DNA of 64,000 bases from Williamsia deligens (lineage in GTDB: Bacteria; Actinomycetota; Actinomycetes; Mycobacteriales; Mycobacteriaceae). The stretch is from contig NZ_JAMTCI010000001.1 of the NCBI RefSeq assembly GCF_024171765.1, forward strand, positions 496,001-560,000, in the 5' to 3' direction. Positions 33,766-43,373 of this stretch are shown here, one piece after another. Position 1 is the first letter of the stretch. Each line of letters starts with the position of its first letter. The translations under genes and the position numbers were made by a program. The notes below the pieces were generated by a model. It saw only the letters and a list, made by a program, of their open reading frames with translations. It was not told where the DNA came from and did not search any database.

Positions 33766-35020
33766 TCACCGTCAGGACGATCAGCGCGACGTTGAGGAGG
33801 ACGACCACCGCGGCGATCGCCGTCGCGGCCAGGCGGAGGGCACCGGAGTCGGCGAAGGAGCCCATCACCGACGGGTCGCGGGTGAGCCGACCGAGCGGGA
33901 TGATCGCGAACGGGATGCCGAAGCTGAGCACGACCTGCGAGATCACCAGTGCCCAGGTCGGGTCGACACCGCTGCCGAGGACGATCAGCGCGGGGACGAG
34001 CGTCACGAGACGCCGGATCCACACGGGCACGCGGACCTTCAGCAGACCCGCCATGATCGACGCGCCGGCGTAACACCCGACAGACGTCGACGCGAGGCCC
34101 GACGCGAGCAGGCCCACGGCGAACACGATGGCCATGACGGGGCCCATCGCGTCACCGACGGCGCGCTGTGCGCCCTCGATGGTGTCGGTGCCGTCCCGCC
34201 CCTGCAGGTTCTGTGCGGCGAGCAGCAGGAGCGCGATGTTCACCGCACCCGCGATCATCAACGCACACACCACGTCCCAGCGTGTGGCCCGCACTAGTCG
34301 ACGGCGGCGGGCGTCGTCGCGGGCGACCCCGTGGCGATCGATGACCAGGCTGGAGTGCAGGTAGATGGCGTGCGGCATCACCGTCGCACCGAGCATGCTC
34401 GCGGCCAGCAGGACGGTGTCGGTGCCCTGCAGTCGCGGGACCAGACCGCCGAGCACGTCGCCCGCTGACGGTGGGCCCACGACGAGCCCGGCGAGGAACC
34501 CCACGACGATGACCAGCAGCAGGGCGGCGATCACCGACTCGAAGGCGCGCTGTCGTTGCCGGGACTGGAAACCCAACAGTGCCAGCGAGATCACGCCGAC
34601 GATGAGGCCGCCGACGACGAGCGGCAGGTCGAAGAGGAGTTGCAGGGCGATGGCGCCGCCGACGACCTCGGCGATGTCGGTGGCGGCGGCGACGACCTCG
34701 GCCTGGACCCAGAACGCGAGGCGCCGACGCCGCGGCAACCGTTCACCCAGCAGACCGGGGAAGGTCTTGCCGGTCACGATGCCCAGCTTGGCCGACTGGT
34801 ACTGGATGACGACGGCCATCGCACACGCCACCACGAGGACCCACACCAGCAGGAAGCCGTACCGGGCTCCGGCGGTGACGTTCGCAGCGACGTTGCCCGG
34901 GTCGACGTAGGCGATCGCTGCGACGAACGCGGGGCCGAGCAGCGCTGCACCGGCGAACCGCGACCGCCGCGACCTCGACGGGGCGGGGTCGGTCACCTGC
35001 GTGTCGGTCACCGGCGGCAT
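33752..35020 (-). CDS. mntH: NRAMP-type Mn2+/H+ symporter MntH
   Basis: A 422-residue divalent-metal transporter with about 11 membrane segments. The metal-site motif in helix 1 is YVDPGN (near residue 39), and helix 6 carries GATVMPHAIYLHS with the conserved methionine. It takes up Mn2+, possibly Fe2+, driven by protons. A DtxR/MntR-like half palindrome lies in the upstream region on this strand, so control by metal is likely. Confidence 0.92.
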   Translation of the reverse strand: MPPVTDTQVTDPAPSRSRRSRFAGAALLGPAFVAAIAYVDPGNVAANVTAGARYGFLLVWVLVVACAMAVVIQYQSAKLGIVTGKTFPGLLGERLPRRRRLAFWVQAEVVAAATDIAEVVGGAIALQLLFDLPLVVGGLIVGVISLALLGFQSRQRQRAFESVIAALLLVIVVGFLAGLVVGPPSAGDVLGGLVPRLQGTDTVLLAASMLGATVMPHAIYLHSSLVIDRHGVARDDARRRRLVRATRWDVVCALMIAGAVNIALLLLAAQNLQGRDGTDTIEGAQRAVGDAMGPVMAIVFAVGLLASGLASTSVGCYAGASIMAGLLKVRVPVWIRRLVTLVPALIVLGSGVDPTWALVISQVVLSFGIPFAIIPLGRLTRDPSVMGSFADSGALRLAATAIAAVVVLLNVALIVLTVTGLG

Positions 35021-35073
35021 CGGTCCAGAGTGGCACAGGCACGGCCCGGTTTCAAACTGGGCGAAGAATAAGT

Positions 35074-35087
35074 TTCGGCTCCCCTAA
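35074..35087. promoter_or_regulatory. Metalloregulator-like site before mntH
   Basis: On the minus strand TTAGG-GGAG-CCGAA resembles the TTAGG-N4-CCTAA core bound by DtxR/MntR repressors, with one mismatch. It lies just upstream of a TATTCT -10 box (35065-35070) of mntH. Confidence 0.4.
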
Positions 35088-35104
35088 CTCAGGGAACCCG
35101 CAGG

Positions 35105-36502
35105 TCAGCCCTTCACCTTCTGGTAGCGGGCAAGAGCTTCCTCGCGTTCCGCCTTGTGGTCGACCATCGGCTCGGGATAGTCGTCGGGGCGGGCGTCCCC
35201 CGGCTGGTGGACGGCCTTGCCGGCGATGTCGGCGAGCTCGGGCACCCACCGGCGGACGAAGTCGCCGTCGGGATCGAACTTCTCGCCCTGGGTGGTCGGG
35301 TTGAACACGCGGAAGTAGGGCGAGGCGTCGGTGCCGCACCCCGCGGTCCACTGCCACCCGTGCTGGTTGTTGGACATGTCGCCGTCGGTGAGCTGCTGCA
35401 GGAAGTGTTTCGCACCCCACTGCCACGGCAGGTGGAGGTCCTTGACGAGGAACGACGCCGCGATCATCCGCAACCGGTTGTGCATCCAGCCGGACTCGTT
35501 CAGCTGACGCATCGCCGCGTCGACGATGGGGAAGCCGGTGCGGCCGTCCCGCCACGCCTCGAAGGCCTTCTCCGCCTCGGCACCGGTGTCGACGTCGATC
35601 TTGTCGAAGGCCTGGTTCCAGTTCCACCAGGAGCTCCGCGGCCAGTGATGCATGATCGTCGCGTAGAAGTCGCGGAAGCAGATCTCGCGGATGTAGCCGG
35701 TCGCACCGTCTTTCGTCGCCTGCTTCTTCTCCAGGTCGACGAGGTCGGCGAGCATCGTGCGGGGGTGGATGGTGCCGAACTTCAGATGCGCCGACATCCG
35801 GCTGGTCGCGTCGAGGTCGGGGCGGTTGCGGACGTCGTCGTAGTCGGCGACGGAGTGCTCGGCGAACTCCTTCGTGCCCTCGACGAACTGCTTCCACCGC
35901 GCGAGCGCCGCCGTCTCGCCCGCAGGCTGCGGCAGGTCCACCCCGGGGTCGGGGATGTCGGCGGCCGTCAACTGCGAGGACGTGACGTCGGACGGGTCGA
36001 CCCATGTCGCCGACGACGTCCCGGTGTCGGCGGGTGAGTGCCACCCGTGGTCACGCCACGCCCGGAAGTACGGCGTGTAGACCTTGTACGGTTCCCCGTC
36101 GTTCTTGGTGAGTCGGCCGGGGGTGACCGCGTACGGCGACCCCTGCGACGCCAGCTCGATGTCACCGAGAGCCTCGGCGACGCGCTCGTCGCGCGCCCTG
36201 CCGTACGGCGTGTGATCGCTGGAGATGTGCACGCTGGTCGCGTCGACCGCCTTCGCGATCTGCGGGATCCTGTTCTCCGGCTTGCCCTTCACCACCAGCA
36301 GCCGCCCGTCGAGCTGCTCCGACAGGTCGCGCAGGGAGTCACCGAGGAACTGCACACGGCGCTCCCCCGCCGACGAGAGCAGCGTCTGGTCGAGCACGAA
36401 ACACGCGAGGACCCGGTCGGCCGCGGCCGCGGCGTCGAGCAGGGACGGCAGGTCCGCGAGGCGCAGGTCGCGCCGGAACCAGAGGACTGCGGTGGTCGTC
36501 AT
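35105..36502 (-). CDS. phrB: Deoxyribodipyrimidine photolyase (class I CPD photolyase)
   Basis: A 465-residue light-dependent DNA repair enzyme. The N-terminal Rossmann domain begins [16 protein letters not shown]. The C-terminal FAD domain shows [23 protein letters not shown] and [18 protein letters not shown], the latter being a family signature. ATG 36502 is the second of two candidates; an upstream frame is longer but non-homologous in character. It is divergent from prrA, sharing a 30-base promoter region. Confidence 0.93.
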   Translation of the reverse strand: MTTTAVLWFRRDLRLADLPSLLDAAAAADRVLACFVLDQTLLSSAGERRVQFLGDSLRDLSEQLDGRLLVVKGKPENRIPQIAKAVDATSVHISSDHTPYGRARDERVAEALGDIELASQGSPYAVTPGRLTKNDGEPYKVYTPYFRAWRDHGWHSPADTGTSSATWVDPSDVTSSQLTAADIPDPGVDLPQPAGETAALARWKQFVEGTKEFAEHSVADYDDVRNRPDLDATSRMSAHLKFGTIHPRTMLADLVDLEKKQATKDGATGYIREICFRDFYATIMHHWPRSSWWNWNQAFDKIDVDTGAEAEKAFEAWRDGRTGFPIVDAAMRQLNESGWMHNRLRMIAASFLVKDLHLPWQWGAKHFLQQLTDGDMSNNQHGWQWTAGCGTDASPYFRVFNPTTQGEKFDPDGDFVRRWVPELADIAGKAVHQPGDARPDDYPEPMVDHKAEREEALARYQKVKG

Positions 36503-36532
36503 CACCCCATCCTGCCGGAACGGTTCGGCACA

Positions 36533-37291
36533 ATGGCCGCCATGACGCCACCGCCGAGCACCGACGCTGACGGCCGTGTCCGCGGCGATGTCCCCGTCGA
36601 CGTCCTCGTCGTGGACGACGACCTCGACGTGCTGCACTCGCTCGAGCGCGGGCTGCGACTGGCCGGGTTCGGTGTGCAGACGGCCACCGGGGGCGCACAG
36701 GCCCTGCGCTCCATCACCGAGCACCGCCCCTCCCTGCTGGTGCTCGACATCAACATGCCCGACCTCGACGGCGTCGCCGTGGTCACGGCCCTGCGTGCAC
36801 TCGGCGACGACATCCCCGTCTGCGTGCTCTCCGCACGCACCTCCGTCGACGACCGCATCGCGGGACTCGAGGCCGGCGCCGACGACTACCTGACGAAGCC
36901 GTTCGACCTCGGTGAGCTGGTCGCCCGGATCCGCGCGCTGCTCCGTCGGCGACCCGCGCCGTCGGAGGCACAGCCGGAGACGGTGGGCCGGCGCCTGACC
37001 GTCGAGCACGTGTCGGTCGACATCGACGCCCGGCAGGTCAGCAGCGACGGCCACGCCGTGGACCTCACCCGGCGCGAGTTCGAACTGCTCGTCGCCCTCG
37101 CCGAACACCCCGGCATGGTCCTGAGCCGGACACAACTGCTCAGCCAGGTGTGGGGGTACGACTTCGCCGCCGACACCAACGTCGTCGACGTCTTCATCGG
37201 CTACCTGCGGCGCAAGCTCGAGGCGCAGGGCCAACCGCGCGTGGTGCAGACCGTGCGCGGGGTGGGTTTCGTGCTGCGGTCGCGGCCGTGA
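36533..37291 (+). CDS. prrA: Two-component response regulator PrrA
   Basis: A 252-residue OmpR/PhoB-class regulator. Receiver domain: acidic DDD near residue 28, phospho-acceptor aspartate near residue 72 ([12 protein letters not shown]), serine near 100 and lysine in LTKPF near 122. The DNA-binding domain ends [25 protein letters not shown]. This region is almost identical in character to M. tuberculosis PrrA, and PrrB follows directly. It starts at ATG 36533; ATG 36542 is possible. Its stop overlaps prrB (GTGA). Confidence 0.93.
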   Translation: MAAMTPPPSTDADGRVRGDVPVDVLVVDDDLDVLHSLERGLRLAGFGVQTATGGAQALRSITEHRPSLLVLDINMPDLDGVAVVTALRALGDDIPVCVLSARTSVDDRIAGLEAGADDYLTKPFDLGELVARIRALLRRRPAPSEAQPETVGRRLTVEHVSVDIDARQVSSDGHAVDLTRREFELLVALAEHPGMVLSRTQLLSQVWGYDFAADTNVVDVFIGYLRRKLEAQGQPRVVQTVRGVGFVLRSRP

Positions 37292-38667
37292 CCACCCCGT
37301 CCGCGACCAGGCGCCGCTCGCCGTCGCTGCGCACCCGCGTCACCGCGGCGGCCGCGCTGGTCACCGTGCTCATCGTCCTGGCCGTCGGCGCGATCGCCTG
37401 GGTGCAGGTGCGCGACAGCGCGTTCCGTGAACTCGACGCCCGCGTCGACACCCTCTCGGCGGCGTTCCAGCCGAGCCTGTCGGCCTCGAACACGAGCACC
37501 ATCACGACGGGTGTGTCGGACGGCGCGCTGGCCACCGCCCGGATCGGGGGCATCGTGCTGCAGTCCACCGGGACCCAGATCCCCGCCCGCGGAACAGGAG
37601 TGGGCGACACGACGATCGACGGCACGCGGTACCGGGTGAAGACGGTGTCGGCGGTGAACTCCGGCCTGCTCAACGGCCTCGTCGTGTCCTCGGTCGCGGT
37701 CCCCGTGCAGTCCACCGTCGACCGCGTCGCGTCGCAGCGACGCGCACTGCTCTACATCGGCCTGGCCGCCGTCGCCGCGTCGGCCCTGCTGGCGTGGCTG
37801 CTCGGCGGCCTCGCGATCCGGCCGCTGCGACGTCTCGCCCGGCACACCGAGGTGATCCCCGTGGACGCCGGACCCGAGGCCCCCGAACGCGCCGCGCTCG
37901 TCGACATCCGGGGTGCGCGGGAGGCCGAGGATCTCGCGTCGGCGATGGAGTCGCTGCTGCGCCGGGTCGACGTCGAACGCGGGCGCACCCACGAGGCCCT
38001 CGTCACCGCCCGCGACTTCGCCTCGGTCTCGGCCCACGAGCTGCGCACCCCGCTGACCGCGATGCGCACCGACCTCGAGGTGCTCGACACCTTCACCCCC
38101 GACCCCGAGGCGCGCGCCGAGATCGTGCGAGATCTCCGTCGCGCGCACGCGCGGATCCAGGAGACGCTCGCGGCGCTGGAGAGCCTCGCCCAGGGCGATC
38201 TCGGCGGACGCGACCGCGTCGAGGTCGACCTCGCCGACCTTCTCGACCGCGTGGTCACCGAGGCGAGATCGCACCACCGCGGTGTCGAGGTGGAGCTCGT
38301 CTCCCCGCCGTCGGTCCCCGTCGTCGCCATCGAGACCGGGCTGCGGATGGCCGTCGGCAACGCGATCACCAACGCCGTCCGCCACGGCGAGGCCCGTCGG
38401 GTGCGGGTGTCGGTGGACGCCGCGGGCGACGGTGTCGCGATCATCGTCGACGACGACGGACGGGGTGTCCCGCCGGCCGATCGGGACCGGCTGTTCCGAC
38501 GGTTCGAACGCGGCACCACCCGCCAGTCGGGATCCGGTCTGGGACTTGCGCTCATCGCGCAACAGGCCGCACTCCACGGCGGCTCCGCGACACTCTCGGA
38601 GAGCCCCTGGGGCGGGGCGCGCCTGACCGTCACGATCGCGCCGACACCGGCACATCGGTACGGTTAG
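37288..38667 (+). CDS. prrB: Sensor histidine kinase PrrB
   Basis: A 459-residue kinase. It has an N-terminal helix ([21 protein letters not shown]), an extracytoplasmic domain, a second helix ([24 protein letters not shown]), a HAMP segment and a HisKA domain with phospho-histidine 250 ([11 protein letters not shown]). The ATPase domain shows N-, G1- and G2-box features ([26 protein letters not shown]). It signals to PrrA, an essential pair in M. tuberculosis. It is translationally coupled to prrA. Confidence 0.93.
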   Translation: MTTPSATRRRSPSLRTRVTAAAALVTVLIVLAVGAIAWVQVRDSAFRELDARVDTLSAAFQPSLSASNTSTITTGVSDGALATARIGGIVLQSTGTQIPARGTGVGDTTIDGTRYRVKTVSAVNSGLLNGLVVSSVAVPVQSTVDRVASQRRALLYIGLAAVAASALLAWLLGGLAIRPLRRLARHTEVIPVDAGPEAPERAALVDIRGAREAEDLASAMESLLRRVDVERGRTHEALVTARDFASVSAHELRTPLTAMRTDLEVLDTFTPDPEARAEIVRDLRRAHARIQETLAALESLAQGDLGGRDRVEVDLADLLDRVVTEARSHHRGVEVELVSPPSVPVVAIETGLRMAVGNAITNAVRHGEARRVRVSVDAAGDGVAIIVDDDGRGVPPADRDRLFRRFERGTTRQSGSGLGLALIAQQAALHGGSATLSESPWGGARLTVTIAPTPAHRYG

Positions 38668-38684
38668 GTCAGGCCGCACGGCCT
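38664..38684. promoter_or_regulatory. Iron-box half site and palindrome before the hemophore-like gene
   Basis: TTAGGTCAGGC (38664-38674) matches the left half of the IdeR consensus at 10 of 11 positions and overlaps the prrB stop. It runs into a perfect inverted repeat, AGGCCG-CA-CGGCCT (38671-38684). The right half of the iron box is not conserved, so the meaning is uncertain. Confidence 0.3.
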
Positions 38685-38736
38685 CAGACCCAGGCACGAC
38701 GCGTGCGGCCCACTCCCCCTCCGAGAGGAACCACCG

Positions 38737-39132
38737 ATGACCGCACGGTCCGACTCCCGCCCGTCCTCGCTGCACCGCACCATCGCCCTGGGTGCCGCCG
38801 CGCTCGGCACCGCGGCCGCCCTCGCGTTCCCCGTCGCATCCGCGTCCGCCGCGCCCGAGGACCCGGCACCGCGTGTCCCCGGCACCACCTGCACCACCGA
38901 TCAGCTCGAACGCGCGGTCCGCGCGACGTCGCCCGAGGTCGCCGGGTACCTCGACAACCCCCGGGTCCGCGCGACCTTCGAGCGGGTGGCGCTCCTTCCC
39001 GAGCCGGCACGCTCGGCGCAGATCAGCGCGCTCGTCGCCGAGGAGCCGCGGGTCAAGGTCGTCTACGACCGTTTCCGGCCGCTGATCGACCAGCGGATCG
39101 CGATCGCCCTGGGGTCCTGCGCCCGCTTCTGA
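38737..39132 (+). CDS. Secreted hemophore-related protein
   Basis: A 131-residue exported protein with a Sec signal (basic, then ALGAAALGTAAALAFPVASASA) and a mature domain with two cysteines (CTTDQLERAVRATSPEVAGYL near residue 52; GSC near the end) and alpha-helical character. These features match the mycobacterial hemophore-related family that includes Rv0203. It probably binds heme outside the cell. GAGAGGAACC precedes the ATG. It stands alone behind prrB, and the half iron box upstream may be relevant. Confidence 0.8.
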   Translation: MTARSDSRPSSLHRTIALGAAALGTAAALAFPVASASAAPEDPAPRVPGTTCTTDQLERAVRATSPEVAGYLDNPRVRATFERVALLPEPARSAQISALVAEEPRVKVVYDRFRPLIDQRIAIALGSCARF

Positions 39133-39156
39133 CCGCCAGGCTGTGAGACGCCGGGA

Positions 39157-40110
39157 TCAGGCGGACTGCTCGCGCGCCAGCGCGGCCGCCCCCACGATCC
39201 CGGCGTCGTCACCGAGTGCCGACGCCACGAACCGCCGGTCCGGGTCCTCCTGGAGGACCCACGGCGCCGTGGCCGTGGCGACACGATCCGCCAGATCCTG
39301 ACCCAGCTTCTCGACGAGTCCGCCACCGAGGACGACCAGCGGCACGTCGAGGACGTTCAGCGTCGACCCGATCGCCACACCCAGCGCGTCGATCGCCGTC
39401 GAGAACAGCTCCGTCGCAACCGGATCCTCGTCCTCGAGCGCCTTCTTCCACACCTTCGACGTGACACTCGCCTTGCCCAGTTCGTCGCGGATCGCGAACA
39501 GCCGGGTGGTGCGACCCGCCGCCTGCAACGCGGTCGCCGTCACCTCCATCTGCCGACGTCCCGCATAGGCCTCGACACACCCTCGTCGCCCGCAGCCACA
39601 CAACGCGCCGCGCTCCTGGACCACCACGTGACCGATCTCGCCCGCCGCGCCGCGCGAGCCGCCGTACAACTGCCCGCCGATCACCAGCGCGCCGCCGATC
39701 CCGGTCCCCATCCAGACCCCCAGGGCACCGTCCGCACCGCGGGCGGCGCCGGCCACGTGCTCGCCGAGCAGCCCGACGTTCGCGTCGTTGCCCAGGGACA
39801 CGGGCAGTCGCAGACGTCGGCCGAGTTCGTCCCCGATCTCGACCCGCTCGGTCCAGTGGGACAGATTCGGCACCGTCAGGACCTCGCCGCGGTGCACCAC
39901 CCCGGGGATGCCGACACCGAGGGCGACGGGGTCCTCGTCCAGCGACGACACCAGATCGGCGATGGTGGACAACACGGCGTCGGGGCCGTCGGTCGGCGTG
40001 GGGGCCTTCGCCCGCGCGACCACCGAGTGGTCCGGGGCCACGACCCCCACCTCGATGTTGGTGCCGCCGACGTCGACGCCCGCCACCAGTCTCGCGCGCT
40101 TGGTCATCAT
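39157..40110 (-). CDS. ROK-family sugar kinase (glucokinase-like)
   Basis: A 317-residue ROK kinase. The phosphate motif DVGGTNIEVG is near residue 13, a GNDAN segment with the catalytic aspartate near residue 106, and the zinc-binding motif GHVVVQ..CGCGRRGCVEAYAG with three cysteines near residue 162. This group includes glucokinases and N-acetylglucosamine kinases. The start could be ATG 40110 or 40107. It may supply glucose-6-phosphate. Confidence 0.9.
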   Translation of the reverse strand: MMTKRARLVAGVDVGGTNIEVGVVAPDHSVVARAKAPTPTDGPDAVLSTIADLVSSLDEDPVALGVGIPGVVHRGEVLTVPNLSHWTERVEIGDELGRRLRLPVSLGNDANVGLLGEHVAGAARGADGALGVWMGTGIGGALVIGGQLYGGSRGAAGEIGHVVVQERGALCGCGRRGCVEAYAGRRQMEVTATALQAAGRTTRLFAIRDELGKASVTSKVWKKALEDEDPVATELFSTAIDALGVAIGSTLNVLDVPLVVLGGGLVEKLGQDLADRVATATAPWVLQEDPDRRFVASALGDDAGIVGAAALAREQSA

Positions 40111-40187
40111 CGCAGTCTGTCACGGGTGCGACATCCGCGGTGGCGGTCGATGTTTGAGCCGGGCCCGTCCCGGCCATCCGCCCCCGC

Positions 40188-40685
40188 ATGACCGTCGAAC
40201 CCGAACAGCATCTCCCCGTCGACTCCGAGACCACCGACCTCTGCGAGCAGCTGGCGGAGGTGGCGCAGCGCACCGGGCGGTCGATCGCGACGTGCGAGTC
40301 GTTGACCGCGGGCAATCTGGCCGCGCAACTGGGCCGCGCGCCGTCGTCGGGTGAGTGGTACGCGGGCGGGATCGTCGCCTACAGCCCCTCGGTCAAGCAC
40401 TCGTTGCTGCATGTGCCGGACGGGCCCGTCGTCAGCGAGGACTCCGCCCGCGCGATGGCCCACTCCACCGCGACGATGTTCGGTGCCGACCTCACCATCG
40501 CCCTGACCGGCGAGGCGGGTCCGGACACCGACGAGGACGTCCCGGCGGGCACCGTGTGGATCGGGATCGTCGACCGGGGGCAGTCCTCGACGGAGCGGAC
40601 CGAGTTCGACGGCGACCCCGCCGACGTCCTCGCCGCCACCGTCCACGCCGCCGTGCAGTTGCTGCTGCGCCACACGCAGGGCTGA
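40188..40685 (+). CDS. CinA-family nicotinamide-nucleotide amidohydrolase
   Basis: A 165-residue protein equal to the C-terminal CinA/PncC domain without the N-terminal nucleotide-sugar-like part. It contains ATCESLTAGNLAAQLG (near residue 34), GGIVAYSPSVKHSLL and ALTGEAGP. PncC recycles nicotinamide mononucleotide to nicotinate mononucleotide. It is followed by a DUF6328 gene after an 82-base gap. Confidence 0.9.
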   Translation: MTVEPEQHLPVDSETTDLCEQLAEVAQRTGRSIATCESLTAGNLAAQLGRAPSSGEWYAGGIVAYSPSVKHSLLHVPDGPVVSEDSARAMAHSTATMFGADLTIALTGEAGPDTDEDVPAGTVWIGIVDRGQSSTERTEFDGDPADVLAATVHAAVQLLLRHTQG

Positions 40686-40767
40686 GGATCCGGGAGCAAC
40701 CGCCCGTCGGTACGACACCGGCGAGCCGAATACCCCTGCTCGGCGGTGTCGAGCCTGCGGTTGTGTT

Positions 40768-41262
40768 GTGATCTGGGGTGTGGACGACGACGAGTGGAAC
40801 GAGCGGGCGCGGGGCGAGACACCCGTCGAACGTCTCGACCGCAACTGGTCGTCGCTGCTGCAGGAACTACGGGTCATCCAGACGGGGATCCAGCTGCTCA
40901 CCGGGTTCCTGCTGACGCTGCCCTTCCAGGCCCGGTTCGCGGGGATATCGCAGCGGGACACCGCGATCTACCTGACGACCACCACCGCATCGGTACTGGC
41001 GACCGTGCTGCTGGTCGCGCCCGTCGCGATCCACCGGGTGCTGTTCCGTCAACATGCGGTGCACATCCTCGTCCGCTGGGCGAACCGCCTCGCGCTCTGC
41101 GGGTTCGGCCTGCTCGGCGTGGCGGTCGTCGGCGTGATCACCCTCATCATGGACGTCGTCGTCGATCAGGAGACGGGTCTCGCCGTCGGCACCGTGGTGG
41201 CTGTCGCCGCCCTCACCCTGTGGGTGGCGCTGCCCCTGTTCCTGCGGAGCCGGACACCGTGA
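40768..41262 (+). CDS. DUF6328 membrane protein
   Basis: A 164-residue protein with an acidic N-terminus, the conserved NWSSLLQELRVIQTGIQLLTGFLLTLPFQ segment and four hydrophobic helices. It matches DUF6328 in pattern; function unknown. The start could be GTG 40768 or GTG 40780; the second (VDDDEWNERARG) also fits. The gene leads into two GAF genes. Confidence 0.8.
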   Translation: MIWGVDDDEWNERARGETPVERLDRNWSSLLQELRVIQTGIQLLTGFLLTLPFQARFAGISQRDTAIYLTTTTASVLATVLLVAPVAIHRVLFRQHAVHILVRWANRLALCGFGLLGVAVVGVITLIMDVVVDQETGLAVGTVVAVAALTLWVALPLFLRSRTP

Positions 41263-41405
41263 CGTCGCCGTCGACCGATCCCTCCGGACACGACCGTCCC
41301 GAGGACGCGACAGCGGGACGTTTCGTACCCCGCGGCAACCGGGTACACACCCACAATGATCTCGGATCCCCTGTGCGCGCAGCACGCTCGCGCAGCGTCG
41401 GGTCC

Positions 41406-42167
41406 ATGACCGACCCCGACAGCCACGGCCCACCCCGCCGCCGCGACGTGCTCTTCAGCGGCATCCGTGAACTCTGTGAGACCGCGACGCGGTTGACGGG
41501 CGTCGACGGCGCCGCGATCGCCGTGTTCGGGTCCGCCGGCGACAACCGCGAGTTGATCTACGCCACCGACGCCACCGCGGCCCACCTCGACGACCTGCAG
41601 TTCACCCTCGGCGAGGGGCCCTGCATCGGGGCGTTCGCGACGCAGTCGAGCGTCCTGGTCGGTTCCCTGGACACCGACGAGGCGACGACGCACTGGCCCG
41701 TCTTCCGGTCCGAGGTCCTCCTGATGGGCGTCGGCGCGGTGTTCGCGGTCCCCGTGACCGTCGACGACTTCGCCGTCGGGGTCCTCGAGCTGTACCGCCG
41801 CCGACCGGGGGATCTGACGCGCGACGAGGCGCAGTCGGCCCAGGTCAGCGCGCGCCTGGCCGCGGCGACGATCCGGCGCAACGCCGACGACGTCGCGCGC
41901 AGCCCCCGCGACGTCGAGCACATCGTCGTCGACGAACCCGGCGGGCCGTTCGCCCGGGACGACGTACACGTGGCGACCGGCATCATCGCCGTACAGCTCG
42001 ACATCGGCACCGAGGAGGCACTCGACCGGCTCCGCGCCGTCGCCTTCTCCCAGGGACGCCCGATCGGTTCCGTCGCGGGTGAGATCGTCGCGCGCACGGC
42101 GACTTTCACCGACATCGCGAGTCGGGACATCGAGGGCAGAGACATCGAGAGCAGGGACGACCAATGA
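41406..42167 (+). CDS. GAF domain regulator with degenerate ANTAR-like C-terminus
   Basis: A 253-residue protein. The GAF domain (residues about 15-155) includes LGEGPCIGAFATQSSVLVGSL and AVFAVPVTVDDFAVGVLELYRR. The C-terminal ATGIIAVQLDIGTEEALDRLRAVAFSQGRPI helix pattern resembles ANTAR. The last residues contain a short tandem repeat (DIASR, DIEGR, DIESR) coded by three 15-base units at 42112-42156. It overlaps the following gene by four bases (ATGA), suggesting a co-expressed pair of sensors. Confidence 0.82.
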   Translation: MTDPDSHGPPRRRDVLFSGIRELCETATRLTGVDGAAIAVFGSAGDNRELIYATDATAAHLDDLQFTLGEGPCIGAFATQSSVLVGSLDTDEATTHWPVFRSEVLLMGVGAVFAVPVTVDDFAVGVLELYRRRPGDLTRDEAQSAQVSARLAAATIRRNADDVARSPRDVEHIVVDEPGGPFARDDVHVATGIIAVQLDIGTEEALDRLRAVAFSQGRPIGSVAGEIVARTATFTDIASRDIEGRDIESRDDQ

Positions 42168-42928
42168 CCGACGACACCCCCGAGCGGCTGGACGGACTGC
42201 TCACGGGCACCGCGGTGGTCGCGGTCGCCGACATCGTGCACACCATGACCGGACCGTTCGACGTGGCCGCGGTGTTGGACGCCGTGGCCGACGCCGCGCG
42301 ACGGGGTTTCGGCGCGTACTCGTCGAGTGTCGTCGTCCTCGACCGGTCGGGGCCGTCGCCGAGTGCGCATGCCGTCGCCGTCGCCGGCGACATCGATCCA
42401 GCGCTCTCCACCTGGGGCCCGGGACTGACCGCGGCCGGCGACGGGGCGGTCGCGGTGATCGGCGACCTCGGTGTGGAGAACGACCGCTGGCCGCGCTATC
42501 GCGCCGACGCCCACGACGCCGGGCTCCGGTCGGTCCACGCGTTCCCCATCCGGGTGCTCGCACAGCCGGTGGGGTCGGTCGTCGTGTACACCACCGAACC
42601 GTGGGGTGACCATCGGCCGGTGGTGCTGGGGCAGATGCTCGCCGATCTCGCGGCGCTCGCGTTGACCTCGGACGCGACGGGGTCGCGGGACGCGGTCGTC
42701 GAGACCGTGGTGGGTCGCCTGCTGCGGGACACGCGCACGGTGGGACTCGCCGTGGGCATCGCCGCGGAGGTGCTCGAACTCGATCCGGGCGCCGCCCGCA
42801 GGGAGTTGGCGCATCTCGCCGCGAGCCACCGGACGCCGTTCGCGATGCACGCCCGCGCCGTCGTCGACGCGCACGACCGGCGCGTGCCCGATCACGGGGG
42901 ACTGCTGCGCGACCCGTACACCCGCTGA
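42164..42928 (+). CDS. GAF domain and ANTAR-like regulator
   Basis: A 254-residue protein whose first half is GAF-like (DIVHTMTGPFDVAAVLDAVADAARRGF, RSVHAFPIRVLAQPVGSVVVY). Its C-terminal GRLLRDTRTVGLAVGIAAEVLELDPGAARRELAHLA resembles ANTAR helices. It is coupled to the upstream GAF gene. The ligand is unknown. Confidence 0.8.
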   Translation: MTDDTPERLDGLLTGTAVVAVADIVHTMTGPFDVAAVLDAVADAARRGFGAYSSSVVVLDRSGPSPSAHAVAVAGDIDPALSTWGPGLTAAGDGAVAVIGDLGVENDRWPRYRADAHDAGLRSVHAFPIRVLAQPVGSVVVYTTEPWGDHRPVVLGQMLADLAALALTSDATGSRDAVVETVVGRLLRDTRTVGLAVGIAAEVLELDPGAARRELAHLAASHRTPFAMHARAVVDAHDRRVPDHGGLLRDPYTR

Positions 42929-42942
42929 GCGGTGGGTGAGGT

Positions 42943-43302
42943 CTAGCCGACGCCGAGCAGGTCGATGACGAACACGAGGGTCTTGCCCGACAGGCGGTGT
43001 CCGGCGCCGGCGGCACCGTAGGCCTTCTCGGGCGGGACGATCAGCTTCCGGCGACCACCCGTCTTCATGCCGGGGATCCCCTCCTGCCACCCCACGATGA
43101 GCCGGTCGAGGGGGAAGTTCGCGGATTGTCCACGGTCCCAGGACGAGTCGAACTCCTCGCCGGTCTCGTACTCGACACCGACGTAGTGCACGTCGACCAT
43201 GCCGTGCGGCACGGCCTCCTCGCCGTCACCGACGACGATGTCCTCGGTGACCAACTCGGTGGGTGCGGGACCCTCGGGGAAATCCACCTCTGGCTTGGTC
43301 AC
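42943..43302 (-). CDS. FKBP-type peptidyl-prolyl cis-trans isomerase
   Basis: A 119-residue single-domain FKBP. The family pattern VDVHYVGVEYETGEEFDSSWDRGQ, then FPLDRLIVGWQEGIPGMKTGGRRKLIVPPEKAYG and FVIDLL is complete. It would catalyse proline isomerisation in the cytosol. GTG 43302 follows AGGAG. In many actinobacteria fkb lies near gltA; here it is about 4 kb from the first citrate synthase gene. Confidence 0.93.
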   Translation of the reverse strand: MTKPEVDFPEGPAPTELVTEDIVVGDGEEAVPHGMVDVHYVGVEYETGEEFDSSWDRGQSANFPLDRLIVGWQEGIPGMKTGGRRKLIVPPEKAYGAAGAGHRLSGKTLVFVIDLLGVG

Positions 43303-43373
43303 CTGACGTCTCCTGCGTTCATCTCGTCGTCGAACACACGGTGCGTTCTGTGACCGACTCTACGGCGTGCCGC

